Positions 23,783-32,183 of a stretch of 64,000 nt of DNA are shown one piece after another. The notes under the pieces were generated by a model that worked only from the letters and a program-made list of their open reading frames with translations, searched no databases and was not told the DNA's origin. The DNA is taken from positions 1 to 64,000 of the forward strand of contig CAZTAJ010000004.1 of NCBI GenBank assembly GCA_964611575.1, read 5' to 3'. Made by a program: the position numbers and the translations under genes. Each line of letters begins with the position of its first letter. The first letter of the stretch is position 1. This DNA is from CAITUY01 sp964611575. GTDB taxonomy: Bacteria; Verrucomicrobiota; Kiritimatiellia; CAIKKV01; CAITUY01.

Positions 23783-26278
23783 TTATTCCGCGGGCTTGAT
23801 TTCCGTGAGTTCGACCGAGAGCTTGCGGAAGATTAACGACGCATGCTGGTCGTATTGCGGCGGCACAGTGGCCACCAGGTAGATCCGGTCCTTCGGCTTG
23901 ACCTGGATACCCCCGACCGTTCCTTCGCCGCCTTGCTTTGGAATGAAATCCCAGCGGGCCAATTCGCGCTGCGGGCGGCTGTGTTCGAGCGTGACGATCA
24001 CCGGGTTGTTTCCATTGTGGAAGCCGCTGTCGATGACTTCGGAACCATCCGTTTTCCATGTGACTTTCACGGTTCCGGCGACAGGACTTTCCCAAGCCAA
24101 AGCCCGGAGACAATTCCTTCCAGTTTGCAGCGTGAAACGATACCTCTGCCGCTTGCCCTCCCCTTCTCCCTCCGTGCGCCATTCGTGGACGAACTCGCCG
24201 CAGCGGGCGTGGGGCGACGGCACGTTGTACCAGGCAGCGAAGGTGCAGCGCTGCACGGAGTCGCTCTGTTCCCATCCATAGCGTTCGCAGGGCCAGTAGT
24301 TGCCGTCGTGCGCCAGGGGCAGTTCCATCGCGTACTTGTGCAGGTAATGCCAGACCGGCGTATCGAACTCGTCACGATCGGGGTTGACGGCCGGCGGGCC
24401 TTTGCGCTTCAACAGATCCCAGGTGTATCCGGGAGCATGCTTCGCGGCGACTTTGGGATTTGATTGGTTCTGGAACTCCTGCAGGTTGCTCAGCCCGTCG
24501 CCGTCGGGATCCGCCTTCGGATCGGCGCCCGTGGCTGCCGACCAGTCCGCAAGCGACTTCCCGAACCAGTACATCTCGAACCAGTTGGGCAGGCCGTCGC
24601 CGTCCAGGTCGCCGTATTCCCCGCGCTGGATTGGCGCGGGCGATGTCTCGCCAAAGTCGGCCCGCCAGTGCCGCAGGTCCTCGGTCGAGGCGCAGACCAT
24701 GCTGTGCTGGTCGCGGTAGGGCCTGTCCGTCACGGGTTCGGGACTGTCGAAGCGCAGGTCCACCTTCGGGATGCCGATCCAGTTGCGGCGGACGAGCTCG
24801 GCCGAGACCAGACCCGGCCGCAACGGCACTTGCTTCCAGGAAAGGCCCGCAGGCGCCGCCCAGGTCTCCGTCCGCCCCGGCAAGCGCACCGTCGCCGGCT
24901 TGGTCAGCCACGTCGCGACTTCCAGGACATTCTTCTGCTCACGCCAGGGAGCCCGCGTGCCGAACGGATAGGTGGACAATTCATGCGCATACTTGGGATA
25001 GACGAAATAGATGCGGTCATGATCCGTCTGCGGAGGCGTGCCGGTTTTCCACCACTGGGTGAAATAGGAGGTGAGGTCCAAAATCCCATAGCGGGTGTCG
25101 GTGGTCGGCGCGAGCTGGGTCAGCTCGGTGTAGTCGTTCCAGGTCCAGAACTGGAGGAGCGTCGATTGGTTCTTTCGCGCCTGTTCCCAGGACTCCCGCA
25201 TCATATCGGTGCCGGGGCGGATGGTGCGGCTGTTCCAGCGAATGCTCTCGAACTGATACATGACCGGCTGCACCCATTCGGCGCCCTTGGACCGGACCGC
25301 CTGCGCCATGGCGGCCGCGTTCGTGCCGACATCGCCGGCCAGATTGCAGCCGACGGCATCGAACGACTCCGCGAGCACGCCGACGGCGTCGGTCAGGGTG
25401 AAGGGGCGTTCCGGCGGCGGCTCGATCGGATGCTGCGTGCCGTGGCCGAAGGCGCCCATGTCGAAATGGAAGTACATCGGGGTCTTGAACTTCTCCTCGA
25501 GGAAGGTGAAGCCGCTGCGATACGTGCGCCAGCCGTCCGGCGTCATGCGGAAGGCCGCGTAGGTGCCGATCTCCTTGTCCTTCCATTCCGGCCGCTGGGA
25601 CCATTCCTTGACGCCGGTGCCGTGGTGGAGGGCCTGGAAGACGGAGAAATAGCCCATGAGCAGGAACTTGCCGTCCCGGCGGGCCAACTTCGGGCTCTTG
25701 CCGTGCTTCTGAAGAATGTATTCGACGACGTCGGGATTATCCCCTGCGTTGTCCAAACACCAGGTGATCTCGAACGGGTAGTCTTTTTCCTCCGCCACCT
25801 TGAACAATGCGTCCATGAAGGCGAAGGCCTTGTCCTTGCTGGCTGGCAGCACGTCGAAGGCGAAGCCGTCGATGCCGGCCCGCAGTGCGCGACGGATTTC
25901 CAGATCGGCGGACTCCTCGATGCTCGGGCCGTCGATGCCGTCCGGCAGCAACGGATAGCCGCGGGAGAGACCGCCGAGCGTATAGCCGGCAAACCCGTTC
26001 GAAGGATCGGTCGAATCGTGACGGATTTTGGGCGCCTCGTGGCCAAAGGCATAGCCCGGCCTGATGCCGTCCCGCCCGATCGGATAGCAGACCATATAGT
26101 GGGCATAGACCTTCTTCGGACGCTCGTCGAGCTTGGCCCGCCGCGCCGCCCACGGATCAGCCGCCTGCTCTCCGCCGGTGGCCGCGCACAGGACCCCGCC
26201 CAGCCAGGCGCCGAACAGCAGAACACTCATCCCTTGCGTGTGCACCCGCTTTTCTTGTCGTGTGGTTCGTGTCATCAT
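23783..26278 (-). CDS. GH71-like secreted glycoside hydrolase with DxDGDG calcium repeats (copy 2)
   Basis: 831 residues. A signal peptide lies within the first 35 residues (MSVLLFGAWLGGVLCAATGG after a basic leader). It is collinear with copy 1 at 17960: VYAHYMVCYPIG near residue 60, AGIDGFAFDVLPASKDKAF, TWNDYTELT near 380, calcium loops DLDGDGLPNWFEMYWFG near 558 and DPDGDGLSNLQEF, then the same C-terminal sandwich (NYWPCERYGWEQ ... RELARWDFIPK). It would act on an alpha-glucan-like polymer outside the cell if the GH71 assignment is right. The start ATGA overlaps the stop of the beta-helix gene upstream by four bases, indicating translational coupling. Divergence from copy 1 shows an old duplication, unlike the recent GH42-like pair. 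Confidence 0.7.
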   Translation of the reverse strand: MMTRTTRQEKRVHTQGMSVLLFGAWLGGVLCAATGGEQAADPWAARRAKLDERPKKVYAHYMVCYPIGRDGIRPGYAFGHEAPKIRHDSTDPSNGFAGYTLGGLSRGYPLLPDGIDGPSIEESADLEIRRALRAGIDGFAFDVLPASKDKAFAFMDALFKVAEEKDYPFEITWCLDNAGDNPDVVEYILQKHGKSPKLARRDGKFLLMGYFSVFQALHHGTGVKEWSQRPEWKDKEIGTYAAFRMTPDGWRTYRSGFTFLEEKFKTPMYFHFDMGAFGHGTQHPIEPPPERPFTLTDAVGVLAESFDAVGCNLAGDVGTNAAAMAQAVRSKGAEWVQPVMYQFESIRWNSRTIRPGTDMMRESWEQARKNQSTLLQFWTWNDYTELTQLAPTTDTRYGILDLTSYFTQWWKTGTPPQTDHDRIYFVYPKYAHELSTYPFGTRAPWREQKNVLEVATWLTKPATVRLPGRTETWAAPAGLSWKQVPLRPGLVSAELVRRNWIGIPKVDLRFDSPEPVTDRPYRDQHSMVCASTEDLRHWRADFGETSPAPIQRGEYGDLDGDGLPNWFEMYWFGKSLADWSAATGADPKADPDGDGLSNLQEFQNQSNPKVAAKHAPGYTWDLLKRKGPPAVNPDRDEFDTPVWHYLHKYAMELPLAHDGNYWPCERYGWEQSDSVQRCTFAAWYNVPSPHARCGEFVHEWRTEGEGEGKRQRYRFTLQTGRNCLRALAWESPVAGTVKVTWKTDGSEVIDSGFHNGNNPVIVTLEHSRPQRELARWDFIPKQGGEGTVGGIQVKPKDRIYLVATVPPQYDQHASLIFRKLSVELTEIKPAE

Positions 26279-27741
26279 TCGATTGGACTCCAGCCGGTGA
26301 ACTCCTTGACCTTCGCGCCGAATTCCCCCTGCGCGCGCAGGGGCGAATCCTGGGGCAATTCATAGAGCGGCCCTTCCAGGAGGAGCGACGACTCGACGAT
26401 GTTGCCCGTCACGGTGGCGCTGTTGGTTTGGGCGAACGCCTCCCACTGTGCCGCCCCAACCCGTCCGCCCCCCCAATCGAGCGTACCCAGGCCGACGACG
26501 TTCTTCGTCAGCTTCACGCGGCCGACGGCCTCCTTGGCAACCCACACGGGCACCCTGTTGCTGACCAGCAGGCAGTTCTCGATCATGGCCCCGTCCGAAA
26601 TCGCAATCCCCTGTCCGGCGCCAACCACCGTGCAGCGCACGATCCGCCCCTTGCGGAGTGAGATGCCCCCCCCCTTCCCCCGCACCAGGCAGTTCTCCAG
26701 CTCGACGTTATGGCCGCCCACTTGGCCGCCATCGTTGTCGATGAACTGCGAGCCGCGGCAACTGTGAAAGGAGCCCTGGAACGCGGCCCCGCCGATAAGA
26801 TTCCGGCGCACGACGATGTTGCGGTAGATGCTGACGCAGGACATGACATCGACGATGCCCATCCCGCCGTTCCGCTCGAACAGGCCCCCGTCCACGATCG
26901 TCACGCCGTTGCCGTGCATCGTGAAACCCTGGTCGCAATTGAACGATCCTTCGACGTTTTCATACACGTCTCCGTAACCCCAGAATCCGGAAAATCCGTC
27001 GGCCTGCGAATAGATCGAGCGAAGATTGCGCACCACCACATAGTCGGTATCGACGAACACGCCCCCGTTGAGCGGCATCTCGATGGTGAGTTCCTCCAGC
27101 CTGGCTCCGGCCGGCAGACGAAAATACACCTGCCTCGAGGGGCCGTTGGTTCCCATGGTGTCGTAGAAGAATCCGCCCGGCGGAAGCGCTTCGAGCGTGA
27201 GCACATTCGCGCCGGGCTTGCCGTTCACGAAAAATATCTCCGGCGCCTCGGGTTTGGTGAACCAGCCGCTGTGACTGAGGAACCCCAGCCAGTTGCTGTG
27301 CGGCATGGGGCCCGGCTTGCCGTCGGGCAGCATGTTCTTGAACCAGTAAATGTCATCCTTCAGCCGTGTCCAGCGCTCCGCGGGCACCTCAAGCAGGCCA
27401 GATACCGTGGCGCCGTGGCCGTCGATCACAAACGGGGCGCCGGGAGTGCCGCGCGCGTTGTGCTCCACCCGCACATACTCACGGTAATCCATGCCGGTAT
27501 TCGCGATCTCGATGTGGGCGCTGACCGGCGCCATGCTGACCGCCTTCATGATCGTGGCGAACGGCCCGGCCTTTCCGTCCGCCGCCGGCTCCGCCGCCCG
27601 GCCGTCGAACGTGTCATTACCCGTCCGGTTGTTCACGTACAGCGTTACGGGCGGCGCAACGGCGGCCCCGGCCGCGAGCGCACCCATTAGTCCCATGGCC
27701 AAGCTCCAACTCACCATTGTCTTTCGCATTGTTCTGCTCAT
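26275..27741 (-). CDS. Secreted right-handed beta-helix protein
   Basis: 488 residues with a signal peptide (WSLAMGLMGALAAGAAVAPP). Repeated short rungs such as NVEGSFNCDQGFTMHGNGV, GGLFERNGGMGIVDVMSC and NCLVRGKGGGISLRKGR mark a parallel beta-helix of the pectate-lyase type. The shared segment FVIDGHGATVSGL places it with the proteins at 6505 and 54826. A lyase or glycosidase acting on an acidic or branched polysaccharide is likely, but catalytic residues cannot be assigned. It is coupled by four-base overlaps both to the GH71-like lipoprotein upstream (27738-27741) and to GH71 copy 2 downstream (26275-26278), so these three enzymes are made together. Confidence 0.8.
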   Translation of the reverse strand: MSRTMRKTMVSWSLAMGLMGALAAGAAVAPPVTLYVNNRTGNDTFDGRAAEPAADGKAGPFATIMKAVSMAPVSAHIEIANTGMDYREYVRVEHNARGTPGAPFVIDGHGATVSGLLEVPAERWTRLKDDIYWFKNMLPDGKPGPMPHSNWLGFLSHSGWFTKPEAPEIFFVNGKPGANVLTLEALPPGGFFYDTMGTNGPSRQVYFRLPAGARLEELTIEMPLNGGVFVDTDYVVVRNLRSIYSQADGFSGFWGYGDVYENVEGSFNCDQGFTMHGNGVTIVDGGLFERNGGMGIVDVMSCVSIYRNIVVRRNLIGGAAFQGSFHSCRGSQFIDNDGGQVGGHNVELENCLVRGKGGGISLRKGRIVRCTVVGAGQGIAISDGAMIENCLLVSNRVPVWVAKEAVGRVKLTKNVVGLGTLDWGGGRVGAAQWEAFAQTNSATVTGNIVESSLLLEGPLYELPQDSPLRAQGEFGAKVKEFTGWSPIE

Positions 27742-29528
27742 TTCGACTCCTTGCTTTCTGATGATACGGTATTTGTCCCGTCGGTGCCGGGCGCCGGCGG
27801 CGCGTCGGGCAGAGTCGGGTCAGTCTGATCGAGATACTCCTGCCGATTGGACCGTCCATCCCCATCGGGATCGGCCGCGGGGTCGGCGACCGTCGCCGTG
27901 GACCAGTCCATGAACTTGCCGAACCAGTACATCTCGAACCAGTTGGGCAACCCGTCTCCGTCGGCATCGCCGTATTCGCTGGCCGTGAACAGGGGCTTGT
28001 CGCCGAAGTCGGCCTGCCAGTGCCGCGCCTCCTCGGTCGAGAAGCAATAGAGATCGGCCTGGTCACGGTACGGCCGGTCGGTGACGGGATCGGGACTCTC
28101 CAGCCGCGTGGCTACCTTGCCTCTGCGCACCACTTCCACGGCCACGGGACCGGGCGTCAGCGGCAGGATTTTGGAGAATACGCCCGCCGGGGCCTCGTAG
28201 GGCTCGGTCCGGCCCGGCACGCGGATCGTCGCCGGGCGCGGCAGGATCGTCAGCACCTCCAGAACGCCGTCACCCTTGGAGTAGGCGCGCTCCTTGAACG
28301 GAAACACGCGGGCGCCCAGGCCGTAACGCTTGAAGGTGATATAGATGCGGTCATGGTCGGTGACGGGCTGCCTGCCGGTCTTCCACCATTCCGAGAAATA
28401 GGCGTTCAGGTCGAAGATCCCGTAGTGCGTCTGATAGCCGGGGGCAAGGCTGGTGTTCTCCGTGTAGTCGTTCCAGGTGACGAACTGCATGAGGTGGGAA
28501 TTGTAATCCCGCGCCTTGCGCCAGTTCTCCCGGAAGAGGCGGGTGCCGGAGCGCAAGGCGTCCCCGTGCGTGAAGCCCCACGTGGCGTTGTCGTACTGGT
28601 ACCACATCGGCTGGCAGTACTCGCCGCCCACGGCGCGCACGGCCTGGGCGACCTCATCCTCCTCGTCGTAGCCCACGAACGAGCCGATGCCCAGTCCGCC
28701 CTTTGCCAGTGCGGCGCAGGCAGCCTTGAGGTGGTCGCGTTTGAGCTGGCGTTCCTCCGCCCCCTCCACACGCATGAACAACCCCGAGATATCGAACTGC
28801 CAGACGATCGGCTCGCCCAGCTCACGTGCGAGTTCATCGAAGCGTTTGACCATCGCTTCCCAGCCTTCAGGCGTGGTGCGGACGCGGCGGGATTTGTTGA
28901 ACGACGTCTTGGGGTCCACCGGCTCCCCCATGGCCCGGGCGGCGTCGTCGGCGACCTTGCTGACGGAGTAGTAGCCGAAGATCAGGGGCTTGCCTTCGAA
29001 CCGTGCCAGCTTGGGGCTTTTCCCGTGGGTGGCGAGCAGCCAGCGCAAGCCCTCCACATCGTTGGAGTCGTAGCAGAGCGTGATGCCGAAGGGGTAATCC
29101 TTCTCCTCCGCCAATTTGAACAGCATGTCGATGACCTGCTGACAGTTCGCCTTCTCCCCGGCCCACATGTCGATCGCAAAGCCGTCGATGCCGGCGCGCA
29201 CGGCACGGCGGATCTCCAGATCCATGCTCTCCTCCAGCGAGAGTTGCAGCCCTTCCGGCACCAGCGGCCAGTTGCGCCAGCGTCCGCCCACGGCATCCTG
29301 GTCCTTGCCTGTGTGCCGCGACTTCGATGCATCGTTGGACCGGTGATAGGCCGTGGCGCGGCAGGCCACGGGGTAGCAGCCCATGTAGTGGGCGTAGACC
29401 AGCCGGGGCCGCTTGTCCGGAAGCGGCGGTCCGGCCTGGAGCGTCGCGACGTGCCGCAGACATCCCGCCAGGCAGAGCCCCGCGATTCCCACGACCCCCC
29501 ACGCCACGGTTCGCTTTAACGCCTTCAT
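27738..29528 (-). CDS. GH71-like lipoprotein with DxDGDG calcium repeats (copy 3, short)
   Basis: 596 residues; first gene after the promoter at 29617-29645. The N-terminus MKALKRTVAWGVVGIAGLCLAGC has a lipobox (LAGC), so it should be anchored in a membrane, probably facing out. The GH71-like barrel shows VYAHYMGCYPVA near residue 45, AGIDGFAIDMWAG, and TWNDYTENTSLAP near 353. The calcium loops DADGDGLPNWFEMYWFG and DPDGDGRSNRQEY lie near 525-560. Unlike copies 1 and 2 it ends right after these loops with a short Ser/Glu/Lys tail and lacks the C-terminal sandwich. It probably makes the first cut at the cell surface. CAGGAG precedes the ATG. It overlaps the beta-helix gene by four bases. Confidence 0.72.
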   Translation of the reverse strand: MKALKRTVAWGVVGIAGLCLAGCLRHVATLQAGPPLPDKRPRLVYAHYMGCYPVACRATAYHRSNDASKSRHTGKDQDAVGGRWRNWPLVPEGLQLSLEESMDLEIRRAVRAGIDGFAIDMWAGEKANCQQVIDMLFKLAEEKDYPFGITLCYDSNDVEGLRWLLATHGKSPKLARFEGKPLIFGYYSVSKVADDAARAMGEPVDPKTSFNKSRRVRTTPEGWEAMVKRFDELARELGEPIVWQFDISGLFMRVEGAEERQLKRDHLKAACAALAKGGLGIGSFVGYDEEDEVAQAVRAVGGEYCQPMWYQYDNATWGFTHGDALRSGTRLFRENWRKARDYNSHLMQFVTWNDYTENTSLAPGYQTHYGIFDLNAYFSEWWKTGRQPVTDHDRIYITFKRYGLGARVFPFKERAYSKGDGVLEVLTILPRPATIRVPGRTEPYEAPAGVFSKILPLTPGPVAVEVVRRGKVATRLESPDPVTDRPYRDQADLYCFSTEEARHWQADFGDKPLFTASEYGDADGDGLPNWFEMYWFGKFMDWSTATVADPAADPDGDGRSNRQEYLDQTDPTLPDAPPAPGTDGTNTVSSESKESK

Positions 29529-29616
29529 GAGACTCCTGCCTTCATTAATCCGCCTGCCCGCGCGCCTTCGCGTAGTTCTGCGGTCTAAGTTGCCGCCGTC
29601 CGCCCAGAACCCTCAC

Positions 29617-29645
29617 TCATAACCGCTTATCCCATGGAGTGTCAA
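29617..29645 (-). promoter_or_regulatory. Sigma-70-type promoter with overlapping LacI-type operator
   Basis: On the minus strand TTGACA (29640-29645) is separated by 17 bases from TTATGA (29617-29622). The near-palindrome ATAACCGCTTAT (29619-29630), with the central CG and A/T-rich arms typical of LacI-family operators, overlaps the -10 element. A repressor bound here would block RNA polymerase. The LacI-family gene ends 42 bases upstream and the GH71-like lipoprotein begins about 90 bases downstream. The site probably controls the long glycosidase operon. Confidence 0.6.
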
Positions 29646-29686
29646 GCCATACGCCGTTCGTGCAGAGAGGGGACGCGGCTCGACTT

Positions 29687-30808
29687 TCAGGCGCGCTGTT
29701 CGCGCGGGGGCGCTGTGGTGAGGCGCACGGACAGGCGCGCAGGCATCAGGACGTTGGCCGGCACCGCCTCCGGCCCCCCCAGGGCCTCCATGACCATACG
29801 CGCCGCCGTTCTCCCCATTTCGGCAATGTCGAACGCCACGCTCGTCAGCCGGTTGTTGCCGGCCACGTCCGGGAGCGGATCGGTGTCGTCCCAGCCGACC
29901 ACGCTCATGTCATCGGGAACACGCACCCCGAGCCGTTCGAGGGCGTAACACGTCTGGATCGCGTTGGGATCGTTTAGCGTCAACAGCGCGGTTGCCTCGG
30001 GATGCTTATGCAAGGCCTCGCGTAATGCCGTCTCGACCATATGCTCCTGCTCGATATCGACCGGCAGCAGACATTGTCTCGGATGCACCCCCGCCGCCGC
30101 ACACGCCGCCGTGTATCCCGCCAGGCGGTCCTCGCACGGATACCCGCCCCCACGATGCCGCAAGTAGAGCACCCGCCGATGCCCCAACGCCAGCAGATGC
30201 TCAAGCGACAGGCGTCCGCCGGCCCGTTCGTCGCGCAGCACCGACGCCCCCCCCCTGATGCGCGCGTTCAGGGAAACGATGGGGTGTGACCCGAAGCCGG
30301 GCGCACCCCGCAGTCCTTCCATGAGTGACTCCGACAGGCCATGATGCGCAATCAAGCCATCCACCTCACCCCGCCAGATCGCCGGGGGGAGTTGGAGCGG
30401 CAGGGCACGGTGCGCCACCGGATCGTAGGTGGGCAGCATCAGCAACCCGAATCCCCCCGACGACACCTCCTCCGCGATCCCGCGAAACAGCTCGTAGAAG
30501 AACCGGACTTTCCCCAGATGCCCGGGGATCAGCAAGCCGATAACGTGGTTAAGCGGCAGTTGCCCGGACTTGCGGGAGGCCAGTCGCCGTGCGGCCTGGT
30601 TAAGTTCGGGGCGGTAGCCAAGCGACTCGGCCGCCTCGCGGATGCGGGCGGCGGTGGCGTCCCTGACGCCGGATTTGCCGTTCAGAACGCGTGAGACCGG
30701 ATAGACACTCAACCCGCAGCACTTGGCCACATCCCGCAGACTGACCGGACGACCGTCGCTCGCCGGCTTCCGCCGCGACCTTCCTGCCGCAACCTGCTTC
30801 GTTTTCAT
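29687..30808 (-). CDS. LacI-family transcriptional regulator
   Basis: About 373 residues. The LacI helix-turn-helix lies at the N-terminus (VSLRDVAKCCGLSVYPVSRV, then LNGKSGVRDATAARIREAAE and LGYRPE), followed by a periplasmic-binding-protein-like sensor domain (VIGLLIPGHLGKVRFFYELF; GWDDTDPLPDVAGNNRLTSV near the end). The start is uncertain: ATG at 30808, 30829 or 30856 are all in frame and none has a clear ribosome site. It is expected to bind the operator at 29619-29630 and respond to an oligosaccharide or monosaccharide released by the operon's enzymes. Role inferred from position and family. Confidence 0.88.
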   Translation of the reverse strand: MKTKQVAAGRSRRKPASDGRPVSLRDVAKCCGLSVYPVSRVLNGKSGVRDATAARIREAAESLGYRPELNQAARRLASRKSGQLPLNHVIGLLIPGHLGKVRFFYELFRGIAEEVSSGGFGLLMLPTYDPVAHRALPLQLPPAIWRGEVDGLIAHHGLSESLMEGLRGAPGFGSHPIVSLNARIRGGASVLRDERAGGRLSLEHLLALGHRRVLYLRHRGGGYPCEDRLAGYTAACAAAGVHPRQCLLPVDIEQEHMVETALREALHKHPEATALLTLNDPNAIQTCYALERLGVRVPDDMSVVGWDDTDPLPDVAGNNRLTSVAFDIAEMGRTAARMVMEALGGPEAVPANVLMPARLSVRLTTAPPREQRA

Positions 30809-30925
30809 AGGCTGATCAGCTTGCCGCATAGCCACCACTGAATCAAGCCCACGCATCCCGACCCAAGACAGTGTTCACCAGGGTGCGCGCCGCGTCCCCG
30901 TGATTCTTCACACCGGGTTCCCGCC

Positions 30926-32095
30926 TCATCCCACCGGCTTCGGCAGGAAGATGTCTTCATAGAAGTTGCGGGCATAGCGGTCCGTCATCAAGGATAGGTG
31001 GTCAATCACGATCTGGGCGAGCGAGGGCTGCTCGCGCGGCGCATACATCTTGGCAATGAACCGGTGCAACTCCCGCGCGGGCGCCGAGTCCCTTTCCATC
31101 GACACGCCCCACTGAGATTGCCGGCGCGACGACAACTCGCGCTGCTCGAAATCAAAAATCATGGTCAACATGTTCTCGGCCCGCATGGCGTACTCCATGA
31201 GCTGCGGGTGAAAGTAGATGTGCTTGCAGTTGTACTCGTACAGGCGGCGGAATGCGTCGAACACGGGGTCCGAGAACCCGATGCGTTCCGGGGTCTTGAG
31301 ATTCGTCTGGATGATGTCCGTCACCAGTCGGTTGATGATGGCCCGGTTGTCCGACCCCAGGCTCTTGATCACCCGGGCGGGAAGCGGCGGCAGTCGGCCC
31401 AGAACGTTCAGGGCGTCCTCGTAGTCGCGGCCGGCATACGCAATCCGGTCCACCATGCGCACGACGCATCCTTCCATGGTGTAGGGCACCAGGCCGCGCC
31501 GCTTCAACGTTTCAAGCGCGGGGCCCCGCTTGGACCGGGGACTGATGAATTGCTCCGTCCGCTCGCCGCAATGACAGATGATGCCGTCGCGCACCTCGTA
31601 ACACAGGTTCAGCCCGCGCTCCCGGGTGGACGGTCGGAATGCCAGCCGGTCGACCACGCGCAGGCTGTGCAGCTCATGGCTGAACGACTGGGCCGGGTCG
31701 TTGCGCTTCCAGAGTTTGTCGAGCACCGTTTCGCCGGCATGCCCGAACGGACCGTGGCCCAGGTCATGCCCGAGGGCAATCGCCTCGACCAGGTCCTGGT
31801 TCAGGCCCAGCGCCCGCGCGACCGTCTGGGCGATCGAGGCCATATAGAGGGAATGGTCGGAGCGCGTCGACACGTGGTCGCTCTCGGGCGAAAAGATCAC
31901 CTGGGTCTTGTAGCGCAATCGACGGAAGGCGCTGGAATGGATGATGCGATGCGCATCACGCTGGAAACACAACCGGATCGGGTCCTCGGGTTCCCCTCTC
32001 AAGCGCCCCAGGCTGGCGGCACTGTGCGTCGCCAACGGATGGTCGGCGATCTTGTCTTCGCGGTCCTGAGCAAGTTCCCTGAGCGTTTTCACCAT
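30926..32095 (-). CDS. dgt: Deoxyguanosinetriphosphate triphosphohydrolase-like HD protein
   Basis: 389 residues from the ATG at 32095 (MVKTLRELAQDRE), preferred over upstream ATGs that add a non-conserved leader. The dNTPase signature is complete: RDAHRIIHSSAFRRLRYKTQ near residue 50, the HD motif ALGHDLGHGPFGHAGE near 115, and IAYAGRDYEDAL further on. The enzyme removes triphosphate from dGTP or other dNTPs and so limits dNTP pools. The length fits the short (type-2) dNTPase group rather than E. coli Dgt. It follows the solute-binding-protein gene in the same direction. Confidence 0.9.
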   Translation of the reverse strand: MVKTLRELAQDREDKIADHPLATHSAASLGRLRGEPEDPIRLCFQRDAHRIIHSSAFRRLRYKTQVIFSPESDHVSTRSDHSLYMASIAQTVARALGLNQDLVEAIALGHDLGHGPFGHAGETVLDKLWKRNDPAQSFSHELHSLRVVDRLAFRPSTRERGLNLCYEVRDGIICHCGERTEQFISPRSKRGPALETLKRRGLVPYTMEGCVVRMVDRIAYAGRDYEDALNVLGRLPPLPARVIKSLGSDNRAIINRLVTDIIQTNLKTPERIGFSDPVFDAFRRLYEYNCKHIYFHPQLMEYAMRAENMLTMIFDFEQRELSSRRQSQWGVSMERDSAPARELHRFIAKMYAPREQPSLAQIVIDHLSLMTDRYARNFYEDIFLPKPVG

Positions 32096-32183
32096 GCCGG
32101 ATCCCATCCCTGTTCCCATGCACCTCTGAAGTCGCAGACGCTGGTGGCGAGCTATACCACCCACCCGGCCGGTCGTCCAGCGT

